Positions 57,920-64,000 of a DNA stretch of 64,000 nt are shown in pieces (positions within the stretch are counted from its first letter, which is position 1; the number at the start of each line of letters is the position of its first letter). Source of the DNA: Streptomyces roseicoloratus (GTDB lineage Bacteria; Actinomycetota; Actinomycetes; Streptomycetales; Streptomycetaceae). Position numbers and translations under genes: made by a program. The notes under the pieces are model-generated. The model did no database searches. It was not told the DNA's origin and saw only the letters and a program-made list of their open reading frames with translations. The stretch spans positions 1 to 64,000 of the forward strand of contig NZ_SDOY01000164.1 of assembly GCF_004117935.1 (NCBI RefSeq), written 5' to 3'.

Positions 57920-57994
57920 ATGGCGAAGCGCGGCAACAAGAAGCGGGCCCGCAAGAAGAAGAAGGCCAACCACGGCAAGCGGCCCAACGCCTGA
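57920..57994 (+). CDS. Ribosomal protein bL37 (24 aa)
   Basis: A 24-residue, extremely basic peptide, MAKRGNKKRARKKKKANHGK then RPNA. It matches the actinobacterial large-subunit protein bL37 first found in mycobacterial ribosomes (same start MAKRG and end NHGKRPN). ATG 57920 follows GGGAGGT by six bases. It is too short for usual gene finders. It stands divergent from the acidic hypothetical gene, inside the B12 gene neighbourhood. Recognition is from memory of the family, so moderately strong. Confidence 0.8.
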   Translation: MAKRGNKKRARKKKKANHGKRPNA

Positions 57995-58111
57995 GGCGGA
58001 AGCCGTCCCCGGCCGCCGGCTGCGCGGGCCCTGCCCCCGGCCACCGGCCGGAACCGCAACCGGAACCGGGTGGGGCGGCGTCCCTCACCGCCCGCCCGGC
58101 CCGTCACGCGT

Positions 58112-58861
58112 TCAGCAGCCGTGCCGGTCCCGGGCCGGGTCGTACAGGTGGCTGTCGCGGAATTCCGAGGCGGCCAGGGTGCGGCCCACCACGATCACCG
58201 CGGTCTTCGTGATGCCCGCCGCCTTCACCTGGTCCGCGATGTCCTCCAGGGTGCCCCGCAGCACGACCTCGTCCGGGCGGCTCGCCATCGCGACGACCGC
58301 GGCCGGGCAGTCCACGCCGTAGTGCGGGACGAGTTCGGAGACGATCCGGTCGGCGTAGCGGGCGCCGAGGTGCAGGACGAGCAGGGCGCCGCTGCGGCCC
58401 AGCGTGGCGAGGTCCTCGCCCTCCGGCATGGGCGTGGCCTGCTGCGCGATGCGCGTGAGGATGACCGTCTGGCCGACGGTCGGCACCGTCAGTTCCCGCT
58501 TCAGCGCCGCCGCCGCGGCCGCGAAGGCCGGGACGCCGGGCACCACCTCGTACGGGATGCCGGCCGCGTCCAGCCGGCGCATCTGCTCGGCCATGGCGCT
58601 GAAGACGGACGGGTCACCGGAGTGCAGCCGGGCCACGTCCTGCCCGGCCTCGTGGGCGGCGGCGATCTCGGCGACGATCTGGTCGAGGTCCATCCTCGCC
58701 GTGTCGACCAGCTTCGCGTCCGGCGGGCACTCGGCCAGCAGCTCGGTCGGCACGAGGGAGCCGGCGTACAGGCAGACCCCGCACTTCGCCAGGGTCCGTG
58801 CGCCGCGCACGGTGATCAGGTCGGCCGCGCCGGGGCCCGCGCCGATGAAGTAGACGGTCAT
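58112..58861 (-). CDS. cobM: Precorrin-4 C11-methyltransferase CobM
   Basis: A 249-aa SAM-dependent methylase. It starts TVYFIGAGPGAADLITVRG and has CLYAGSLVPTELLAECP, VARLHSGDPSVFSAMAEQM, YEVVPGVPAFAAAAAALKREL and TVILTRI, the CobM/CbiF landmarks. ATG 58861 overlaps the cobL stop by 4 bases. The upstream partner CobL acts later in the same path. Confidence 0.95.
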   Translation of the reverse strand: MTVYFIGAGPGAADLITVRGARTLAKCGVCLYAGSLVPTELLAECPPDAKLVDTARMDLDQIVAEIAAAHEAGQDVARLHSGDPSVFSAMAEQMRRLDAAGIPYEVVPGVPAFAAAAAALKRELTVPTVGQTVILTRIAQQATPMPEGEDLATLGRSGALLVLHLGARYADRIVSELVPHYGVDCPAAVVAMASRPDEVVLRGTLEDIADQVKAAGITKTAVIVVGRTLAASEFRDSHLYDPARDRHGC

Positions 58862-60105
58862 TGCTGTGGAGAACCCTTCGTTACGGACCACTGGGTGACG
58901 GGCATGGCCTGGCGCCAGCCGGTGAAGCCGCCCACGGGCACGGCCGAGGCGACCGCGAGCCTGATCAGCTCGCCGCCGTGCCGCCGGTAGCGTTCGGCGA
59001 GCAGCGCCTCGGACTCCAGCGTCACCGTGTTGGCGACGAGCCGGCCGCCGGCCGGGAGCGCGTCCCAGCAGGCGTCGAGCAGGCCGGGCGCGGTCAGGCC
59101 GCCGCCGATGAAGACCGCGTCGGGGACGGGCAGACCGGCGAGCGCCGCGGGCGCGGGCCCGGTGACGACGTCCAGGCCCGGTACGCCGAGGGCGGCGGCG
59201 TTGCGGGTGATGCGGGCGGCGCGCTCGGGCGACTTCTCGACGGCGACCGCCCGGCACGTCCGGTGCGCCCGCATCCACTCGATGCCGATGGAGCCGGAGC
59301 CGCCGCCGACGTCCCACAGCAGTTCGCCGGGGGCCGGGGCGAGCGCGGCGAGGGTGGCGGCGCGCACGTAGCGCTTGGTGAGCTGGCCGTCGTGTGCGTA
59401 CGCCTCGTCGGGCAGGCCGGGCGTGGTGCCGAGCCGCAGCGCGTCCGGGTCGCGCACGCAGTCGAGGGCGAGGACGTGGAGCGCGTCGGCGCGCTCGTAC
59501 GGCCAGTCGGCGGCGGTCCCGTCGAGCAGGCCCTCGCGGGGGCCGCCGAGCTGCTCAAGGACCCGGATCCGGGTGCCGCCCCAGCCGCGCTCGCGCAGCA
59601 GCGCGGCGACCCGCGCGGGCGACTCGGGGCCCTCGCCAAGGACGAGCAGCCGGCGGCCGTGGTGGAGCGCGGCGGTGAGCGCGTCGAGCGGGCGGGCGAC
59701 GAGGGAGACCGTCTCGACGGCCTCGAGGGGCCAGCCGAGGCGGGCGCAGGCGTACGAGACGGAGGACGGGTGCGGCAGGACGTGCAGGGGGGTGCCGGGG
59801 CCGAGGATCTCGGTGAGGGTGCGGCCGATGCCGTGGAAGGAGGGGTCGCCGCTGGCGAGGACGGCGATCCGGCGGCCCTGGTGGGCGGCGAGCAGCCCGG
59901 GCACGGCGGGCCGCAGGGGGCTCGGCCAGGGCACCCGCTCGCCGGGGCAGTCGTCCGGTGGCAGGAGGTCGAGCTGGCGGGGGCCGCCGATGAGGACCTG
60001 GGCGGCGCGCAGGGTGCGGCGGGAGTTCTCGGGGAGCCCGTCCCAGCCGTCGGCACCGATGCCGACGACGGATATGGCGTCGGTCGGGTGTCTCGCGTCG
60101 TTCAC
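58858..60105 (-). CDS. cobL: Precorrin-6Y C5,15-methyltransferase (decarboxylating) CobL
   Basis: A 415-aa fusion of CbiE- and CbiT-type methylases. The N-terminal half has ISVVGIGADGWDGLP and VLASGDPSFHGIGRTL; the C-terminal half has the SAM motif LLWDVGGGSGSIGIEWM (about 265-281) and PDAVFIGGGLTAPGLLDACW. It methylates C5 and C15 and removes the C12 acetate carboxyl. It is first in a cobL-cobM operon, starting at ATG 60105. A purine-rich repeat region lies upstream. Confidence 0.95.
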   Translation of the reverse strand: MNDARHPTDAISVVGIGADGWDGLPENSRRTLRAAQVLIGGPRQLDLLPPDDCPGERVPWPSPLRPAVPGLLAAHQGRRIAVLASGDPSFHGIGRTLTEILGPGTPLHVLPHPSSVSYACARLGWPLEAVETVSLVARPLDALTAALHHGRRLLVLGEGPESPARVAALLRERGWGGTRIRVLEQLGGPREGLLDGTAADWPYERADALHVLALDCVRDPDALRLGTTPGLPDEAYAHDGQLTKRYVRAATLAALAPAPGELLWDVGGGSGSIGIEWMRAHRTCRAVAVEKSPERAARITRNAAALGVPGLDVVTGPAPAALAGLPVPDAVFIGGGLTAPGLLDACWDALPAGGRLVANTVTLESEALLAERYRRHGGELIRLAVASAVPVGGFTGWRQAMPVTQWSVTKGSPQQ

Positions 60106-60149
60106 GACGGGGACTTTACGGGAGGGGCGTCCGGGCGCCGGGAACCGGC

Positions 60150-60410
60150 CGCCGGGCGGACGGAGACGTGCGGAGACGGAGGGAGGCGTGCGGAGAGGTA
60201 CGCGGAAACGCGGGCGCGGGAGCGGGCGCGGAAGGTGCGCGGAAGCAGGGGAACGGGAGCGGGCGCGGGCGCAGAACGTCGGAAACGGGCGCGGGCGCGG
60301 GCGCAGAAGGTCGGGAGCGGGCGCGGAAGGTGCGCGGAAGCAGGGGAACGGGCGCGGGAGAGGGCGCAGGAGGTCGGAAACGGGCGCGGGCGCGGAATAG
60401 GTGCGGCGGT
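60150..60410 (+). repeat. Purine-rich repeat block upstream of cobL and the flavin gene pair
   Basis: A long stretch mostly of G, C and A with repeated GGGCGCGG and GGAAGCAGGGGAACGGG. A 36-bp segment starting AGCGGGCGCGGAAGGTGCGC at 60221 recurs at 60316, a 95-bp period. The plus strand is G-rich and may form quadruplex structures. The region should also hold the cobL promoter. Confidence 0.7.
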
Positions 60411-60428
60411 GGCGCCGTTGAGCCTGAC

Positions 60429-60444
60429 GGTTTAAGATTCAACC
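60429..60444. promoter_or_regulatory. Dyad before the flavin monooxygenase gene
   Basis: GGTTTAAGATTCAACC has GGTT/AACC ends and an A+T-rich centre unusual here, with TAAGAT as possible -10. It lies 28 bp before ATG 60472. It is a candidate MarR-type operator and promoter overlap. Confidence 0.45.
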
Positions 60445-60471
60445 AAATGGACCCCGCGAGAGGTGAGCACG

Positions 60472-61614
60472 ATGCAGTTCGGGATCTTCACCGTCGGTGA
60501 CGTGACGACCGACCCCACCACCGGCCGCACCCCCACCGAGCACGAGCGCATCAAGAACACCGTCGCCATCGCGCTCAAGGCCGAGGAGGTCGGCCTCGAC
60601 GTCTTCGCGACCGGCGAGCACCACAACCCGCCGTTCGTCCCGTCGTCCCCGACGACGCTCCTGGGTCACATCGCCGCCCGCACGGAGAACCTCGTCCTCT
60701 CCACCTCCACGACCCTCATCACCACCAACGACCCGGTGAAGATCGCCGAGGACTACGCGACCCTCCAGCACCTCGCCGACGGCCGCGTCGACCTGATGAT
60801 GGGCCGCGGCAACACCGGCCCGGTCTACCCGTGGTTCGGCCAGGACATCCGCCAGGGCATCCCGCTCGCCATCGAGAACTACGCGCTCCTCCACAAGCTG
60901 TGGAGGGAGGACGTCGTCGACTGGGAGGGCAAGTTCCGCACCGCCCTCCAGGGCTTCACGTCCACCCCGCGCCCGCTCGACGACGTCCCGCCGTTCGTCT
61001 GGCACGGCTCCATCCGTTCGCCCGAGATCGCCGAACAGGCCGCGTACTACGGCGACGGCTTCTTCGCGAACCACATCTTCTGGCCCAAGCAGCACACCGA
61101 GAAGATGGTCGGTCTCTACCGCCGGCGCTACGCGCACTACGGCCACGGCACCCCCGAGCAGGCCATCGTCGGCCTCGGCGGCCAGGTCTTCATGCGCAGG
61201 AACTCGCAGGACGCGGTACGGGAGTTCCGCCCGTACTTCGACAACGCGCCGGTCTACGGCCACGGCCCGTCCCTGGAGGACTTCAGCCGCGAGACCCCGC
61301 TGACGGTCGGCTCGCCGCAGCAGGTCATCGAACGCACGCTGTCCTTCCGCGACTACGTCGGCGACTACCAGCGCCAGCTCTTCCTGATCGACCACGCGGG
61401 CCTGCCGCTGAAGACGGTCCTCGAACAGCTGGACATCCTCGGCGAGGAGGTCGTCCCCGTCCTGCGCAAGGAGTTCGCGTCCCTGCGCCCGGCCGGCGTA
61501 CCGGAGACCGCGCCGCTGCACCCGGCCGTACGGAAGAACACCGACGGCCACCACGACACCGGCACCGACGGCCACCACCACACCGGCGCCCAGGTCCGGA
61601 ACCAGGAGGTCTGA
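60472..61614 (+). CDS. LLM-class flavin-dependent monooxygenase, CE1758-like
   Basis: A 380-aa luciferase-like enzyme with a TIM-barrel: MQFGIFTVGDVTTDP, then VFATGEHHNPPFVPSSP (active-site H-H), LADGRVDLMMGRGNTGPVYPWFG, and YGDGFFANHIFWP. It uses reduced FMN and O2. The partner FMN reductase gene starts 4 bp after its stop, which supplies FMNH2. The C-terminal tail has a DGHHDTGTDGHHHTG His-rich repeat. ATG 60472 (with GAGAGG 9 bases before) is the family start; GTG 60463 is also in frame. Confidence 0.9.
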   Translation: MQFGIFTVGDVTTDPTTGRTPTEHERIKNTVAIALKAEEVGLDVFATGEHHNPPFVPSSPTTLLGHIAARTENLVLSTSTTLITTNDPVKIAEDYATLQHLADGRVDLMMGRGNTGPVYPWFGQDIRQGIPLAIENYALLHKLWREDVVDWEGKFRTALQGFTSTPRPLDDVPPFVWHGSIRSPEIAEQAAYYGDGFFANHIFWPKQHTEKMVGLYRRRYAHYGHGTPEQAIVGLGGQVFMRRNSQDAVREFRPYFDNAPVYGHGPSLEDFSRETPLTVGSPQQVIERTLSFRDYVGDYQRQLFLIDHAGLPLKTVLEQLDILGEEVVPVLRKEFASLRPAGVPETAPLHPAVRKNTDGHHDTGTDGHHHTGAQVRNQEV

Positions 61615-61618
61615 CCCC

Positions 61619-62251
61619 ATGCGCACCCTCAAGCTGGTCGCCGTCTCGGCCGGGCTCAGCAGCCCCTCCTCCACCCGGCTGCTCGCCGACCGTCTGCTCC
61701 AGATCACCCGCCACCGACTGGCCGAGCAGGAGTACGCGGTCGACGTCGACGTCGTCGAACTGCGCGACGTCGCCGTCGACATCGCGAACGGCCTCGTCAC
61801 CGGCTTCCCGTCCGAAAGGCTCCAGGAGGCGATCGACAAGGTCACCGGCGCGGACGGCGTGATCGCCGTGACCCCGGTCTTCACGGCCTCGTACAGCGGT
61901 CTGTTCAAGTCCTTCTTCGACCTGATCGACCCGGCGGCGCTGACCGGCACCCCGGTCCTGATCGGCGCCACCGGCGGCACCGCCCGCCACTCCCTCGTCC
62001 TCGACCACGCCCTGCGCCCGCTCTTCGCCTACCTCCGCGCCGTGGTCGCCCCGACGGCCGTCTACGCGGCCTCGGAGGACTGGGGTTCCGGCGGCGACGC
62101 GTACACGGAGGGCCTGCCGTCCCGCATCACCCGGGCGGGCACCGAGTTCGCGGACCTGATCGCGGGCCGCCCGGAGCGGACGCGGGAGGACGACGAGATC
62201 GTCCCCTTCGCACAGCAGCTGGCGGACCTGCGCCTGGGCCAGGCGTACTGA
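61619..62251 (+). CDS. NADPH-dependent FMN reductase, CE1759-like
   Basis: A 210-aa flavodoxin-fold reductase: LVAVSAGLSSPSSTRLLADRL (FMN phosphate loop), then ADGVIAVTPVFTASYSGLFKSFFDLID, the family signature, and PVLIGATGGTARHSLVLDHALRPLFAYLRA. It reduces FMN for the monooxygenase encoded directly upstream. ATG 61619 with AGGAGGTC is clear. The terminator at 62315 follows. Confidence 0.92.
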   Translation: MRTLKLVAVSAGLSSPSSTRLLADRLLQITRHRLAEQEYAVDVDVVELRDVAVDIANGLVTGFPSERLQEAIDKVTGADGVIAVTPVFTASYSGLFKSFFDLIDPAALTGTPVLIGATGGTARHSLVLDHALRPLFAYLRAVVAPTAVYAASEDWGSGGDAYTEGLPSRITRAGTEFADLIAGRPERTREDDEIVPFAQQLADLRLGQAY

Positions 62252-62314
62252 TCACGAGCGTCGTAGCCGTCCCGTCCGGATCCCGGCCGGGTTCGCGCCG
62301 GACGAGTGAACCCG

Positions 62315-62340
62315 AAGGGCGGGAGCGAAGCCCCGCCCTT
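62315..62340. terminator. Terminator after the flavin gene pair
   Basis: AAGGGCGGG and CCCGCCCTT (9-bp stem) around an 8-base loop, 64 bp after the reductase stop. Confidence 0.75.
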
Positions 62341-62398
62341 CCCGCCCTACGGAGAGCTCGACGGGCGCCGGGCGCCCGCCCGGCGCATGATGCGTCTC

Positions 62399-62782
62399 AT
62401 GGACATCAAGCTCGAGCTGATCGGCGTCCCCGTCAGCGACATCGACCGCGCCAAGGCCTTCTACGAGCAGGTCGGCTTCCACGCCGACCACGACGTGACC
62501 GTCAGCGACGCGATCCGCTTCGTCCAGATGACGCCGCCCGGATCGGCCTGCTCGATCGCGTTCGGCCAGGGCATCACCGAGATGGCGCCGGGCTCCCTGG
62601 ACAACATGCAGGTCGTCGTCGCCGACATCGAGGCCGCGCACGCCGACCTCACCTCCCGCGGCGTCGACGTCAGCGCGATCGTCGACCAGCCCTGGGGCTC
62701 CTTCGTCTATTTCGCCGACCCGGACGGCAACCGCTGGGCGGTCCAGCAGATCACCCCGCGGAACGCGTCGGACGCCGGCTGA
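62399..62782 (+). CDS. VOC-family (glyoxalase-like) protein
   Basis: A 127-aa protein with two beta-alpha-beta-beta-beta units: LELIGVPVSDIDRAKAFYEQVGF, then FVQMTPPGSACSIAFG, MQVVVADIEAAHADLTSRGV and YFADPDGNRWAVQQI. Metal-binding E and H positions vary in this family; here E5-type and DPDGN parts are seen. It may be a resistance-type or isomerase-type protein. Starts at 62387, 62390 and 62399 are all in frame; 62399 begins at the family's usual residue. No ribosome binding site is visible, so a leaderless mRNA is possible. Confidence 0.85.
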   Translation: MDIKLELIGVPVSDIDRAKAFYEQVGFHADHDVTVSDAIRFVQMTPPGSACSIAFGQGITEMAPGSLDNMQVVVADIEAAHADLTSRGVDVSAIVDQPWGSFVYFADPDGNRWAVQQITPRNASDAG

Positions 62783-63646
62783 TCACTTGCGGTTGTAGAG
62801 GCGCATCGTCACCGGGCCGAACACCACCACGAACAGCGCCGACCAGCCCAGCGTCCAGGCGAGGTCGGCCGCCGGCCAGTCGCCCGCCATCAACTCCCGT
62901 ACCGCCGTCGACAGATGCGTCACCGGGCTGTTGTTGACGAAGGCCTGCAGCCAGCCGGGCATGGTCCTCGGGTCGACGAAGACGTTCGACAGGAAGGTCA
63001 GCGGGAAGATCACCATCATGCTGACGCCGATGACGGACTTCTCGCTGCGCAGCAGCAGCCCGAACATCGTCCAGATCCACGAGAACGCGAACGCGAAGAC
63101 CAGCAGCAGGGCGGTCCCGAGGAGCACGCCCGCCACCCCGCCGGCCGGCCGGTAGCCGATGACGACGCCGACCGTCAGCATCACGGCGGAGGCGATCAGA
63201 TAGCGCACGACGTCGCCGAGCAGATAGCCCACCATGGGCGCGGGCCGCCAGATCGGCAGCGTGCGGAAGCGGTCGAAGACGCCCTTCTCGATGTCCGTGT
63301 TGACCGAGACCCCGGTGTACATCGTGATCATCATGACGCTCAGCACCAGGATGCCGGGCAGCAGGAACTGGATGTACTGCGAGACGGAGCCGGCCAGCGC
63401 GCCTCCGAAGAGGTACGTGTACATCAGCACCATCATGATCGGGAACGCCGTCACGTCGAACAGCTGCTCCGGCACGTGCTTGATCTTCAGCATCGCCCGC
63501 CAGCCGAAGGTCAGCGAGGCGGAGAGCGCGCTGGGCCGCGCCGGACGGGTGTGACCGACGAGCAGGGCGGCCAGTTCGTCGGCCCTGGGGGCGACGAAGT
63601 CCGCGGTGGTGGCCTTGTCGGTGGTGCTGGTGGTCACGGTGCTCAT
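62783..63646 (-). CDS. ABC transporter permease (DrrB-like)
   Basis: A 287-aa ABC-2 type permease with six helices: LFDVTAFPIMMVLMYTYLFGGAL, YIQFLLPGILVLSVMMITMYTGV, the cytosolic EKGVFDRFRTLPIW motif typical of DrrB, and GWSALFVVVFGPVTMRLYNRK at the end. It exports drugs or lipids with the ATPase encoded upstream, whose stop overlaps its ATG (ATGA). It is convergent with the VOC gene. Confidence 0.92.
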   Translation of the reverse strand: MSTVTTSTTDKATTADFVAPRADELAALLVGHTRPARPSALSASLTFGWRAMLKIKHVPEQLFDVTAFPIMMVLMYTYLFGGALAGSVSQYIQFLLPGILVLSVMMITMYTGVSVNTDIEKGVFDRFRTLPIWRPAPMVGYLLGDVVRYLIASAVMLTVGVVIGYRPAGGVAGVLLGTALLLVFAFAFSWIWTMFGLLLRSEKSVIGVSMMVIFPLTFLSNVFVDPRTMPGWLQAFVNNSPVTHLSTAVRELMAGDWPAADLAWTLGWSALFVVVFGPVTMRLYNRK

Positions 63647-64000
63647 GCCCTGCCCTCCGGCGCCCTGCCCTCCGTTGCCCCGCCCTCCGTTGCCCCGCCC
63701 TCCGTTGCCCCGCCCTCCGTTGCCCTTCCCTCCGTTGCCCTTCCCTCCGTTGCCCTGCTCTCCGTTGCCCTGCCCGCCGGCGCCCCGCCCTCCGGCTCGC
63801 TCTCCTGGTCGCCGTCGCCCGCCCGGTCCCTGCCGCCGTCGCCGCGGCCGTCGCCGCCGCCGCTTCCCGAGTCACCGCTGCCGCCACCGCCGGACCCGCC
63901 GCCGTCGCCCGCCGGGTGGTCCGTCAGCGCGAGGAAGACCTCGTCCAGGCTGGGCTGGCCGAGCGCGAAGTTGTCGACCGTGATCCCGGCCCGCGCCAGC
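63643..64000 (-). CDS. ABC transporter ATP-binding protein (DrrA-like), C-terminal end, with repeat tail
   Basis: The window cuts the gene; only the last 118 residues are seen. They begin with the DrrA-type C-terminal domain (LARAGITVDNFALGQPSLDEVFLALTDH). A Gly/Ser/Asp-rich linker follows, then about eight copies of a pentapeptide RATEG/GATEG, encoded by 15-bp repeats (63655-63778). The stop overlaps the permease ATG. The tail is not part of usual DrrA proteins and is probably a disordered extension. Family assignment rests on the permease partner and the SLDEVFLALT motif. Confidence 0.8.
   Translation of the reverse strand, partial: LARAGITVDNFALGQPSLDEVFLALTDHPAGDGGGSGGGGSGDSGSGGGDGRGDGGRDRAGDGDQESEPEGGAPAGRATESRATEGRATEGRATEGGATEGGATEGGATEGRAPEGRA
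63655..63778 (-). repeat. 15-bp coding tandem repeat in the ABC ATPase tail
   Basis: Units of CCCTCCGTTGCCCYK (plus strand) repeat about eight times, reading RATEG/GATEG on the minus strand. Copies differ in the R/G codon (AGG or GGG). The 15-bp period keeps frame. Confidence 0.85.

Overview
The window is about 72% G+C. Its genes show strong third-position G/C bias, many GTG starts, 4-base ATGA/GTGA overlaps, short actinobacterial proteins (bL37, an SCO5918-like protein, a BldC/MerR-type regulator) and a vitamin B12 pathway split into clusters. This points to a Streptomyces (or close relative) chromosome. No rRNA, intact tRNA, complete insertion sequence, integrase or CRISPR array was found.

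Bases 1-17.4 kb are a mosaic with an accessory, decaying look. The left end carries a dCTP-deaminase-like 3' end, a GT4 glycosyltransferase and a serine hydrolase. A two-gene cassette follows: a DUF4365, restriction-nuclease-like protein with an unknown 375-aa partner, then two small cysteine-containing proteins. A 47-bp sequence equal to the 3' half of a tRNA-Gly(CCC) occurs perfectly at 5706 and 7207, and in decayed form near 9906 and 17349. Each copy is followed by the same kind of terminator hairpin, so the region looks like serial tRNA-targeted integrations. The first two copies bracket an AbiEii-type toxin with a putative antitoxin. Between the second and fourth copies lie a two-component system whose kinase is frameshifted at a G6 run, broken copies of a DUF5994 gene and a PP2C phosphatase, and a healthy cold-shock block (csp, DEAD-box helicase, CBS protein, SCO5918-like protein).

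Bases 17.5-41 kb are ordinary chromosomal genes: an alpha/beta hydrolase with a divergent TetR, two HlyC/CorC proteins, a Spo0M-like protein, an M56/BlaI pair, TerD, TatA, an FtsX-type ABC transporter with TetR, an M23 peptidase, a MarR regulator, MscL, a GT1-type glycosyltransferase with a large low-complexity insert, a YihY/BrkB protein and a D-2-hydroxyacid dehydrogenase. Two gene remnants sit at 27.4-27.8 kb.

Bases 40.4-60.1 kb are dominated by cobalamin genes. The cobalt transporter pair cbtB-cbtA and the cobaltochelatase cobN each follow a cobalamin riboswitch. Next come cobG-cobH-cobIJ, convergent cobK, divergent cbiD, and cobL-cobM. Together these cover cobalt import, metal insertion and much of the aerobic corrin-ring route. 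Interspersed are a DUF1648/GntR operon, an ABC-F ATPase with an apparent CTG start, a GNAT protein and the 24-aa ribosomal protein bL37.

Bases 60.4-64 kb hold a flavin monooxygenase/FMN reductase pair, a VOC protein and a DrrAB-like ABC exporter that runs off the window. A repeated theme is short tandem repeats (9-37 bp) at gene ends and inside coding regions, many of which keep frame and build charged or glycine-rich protein tails.
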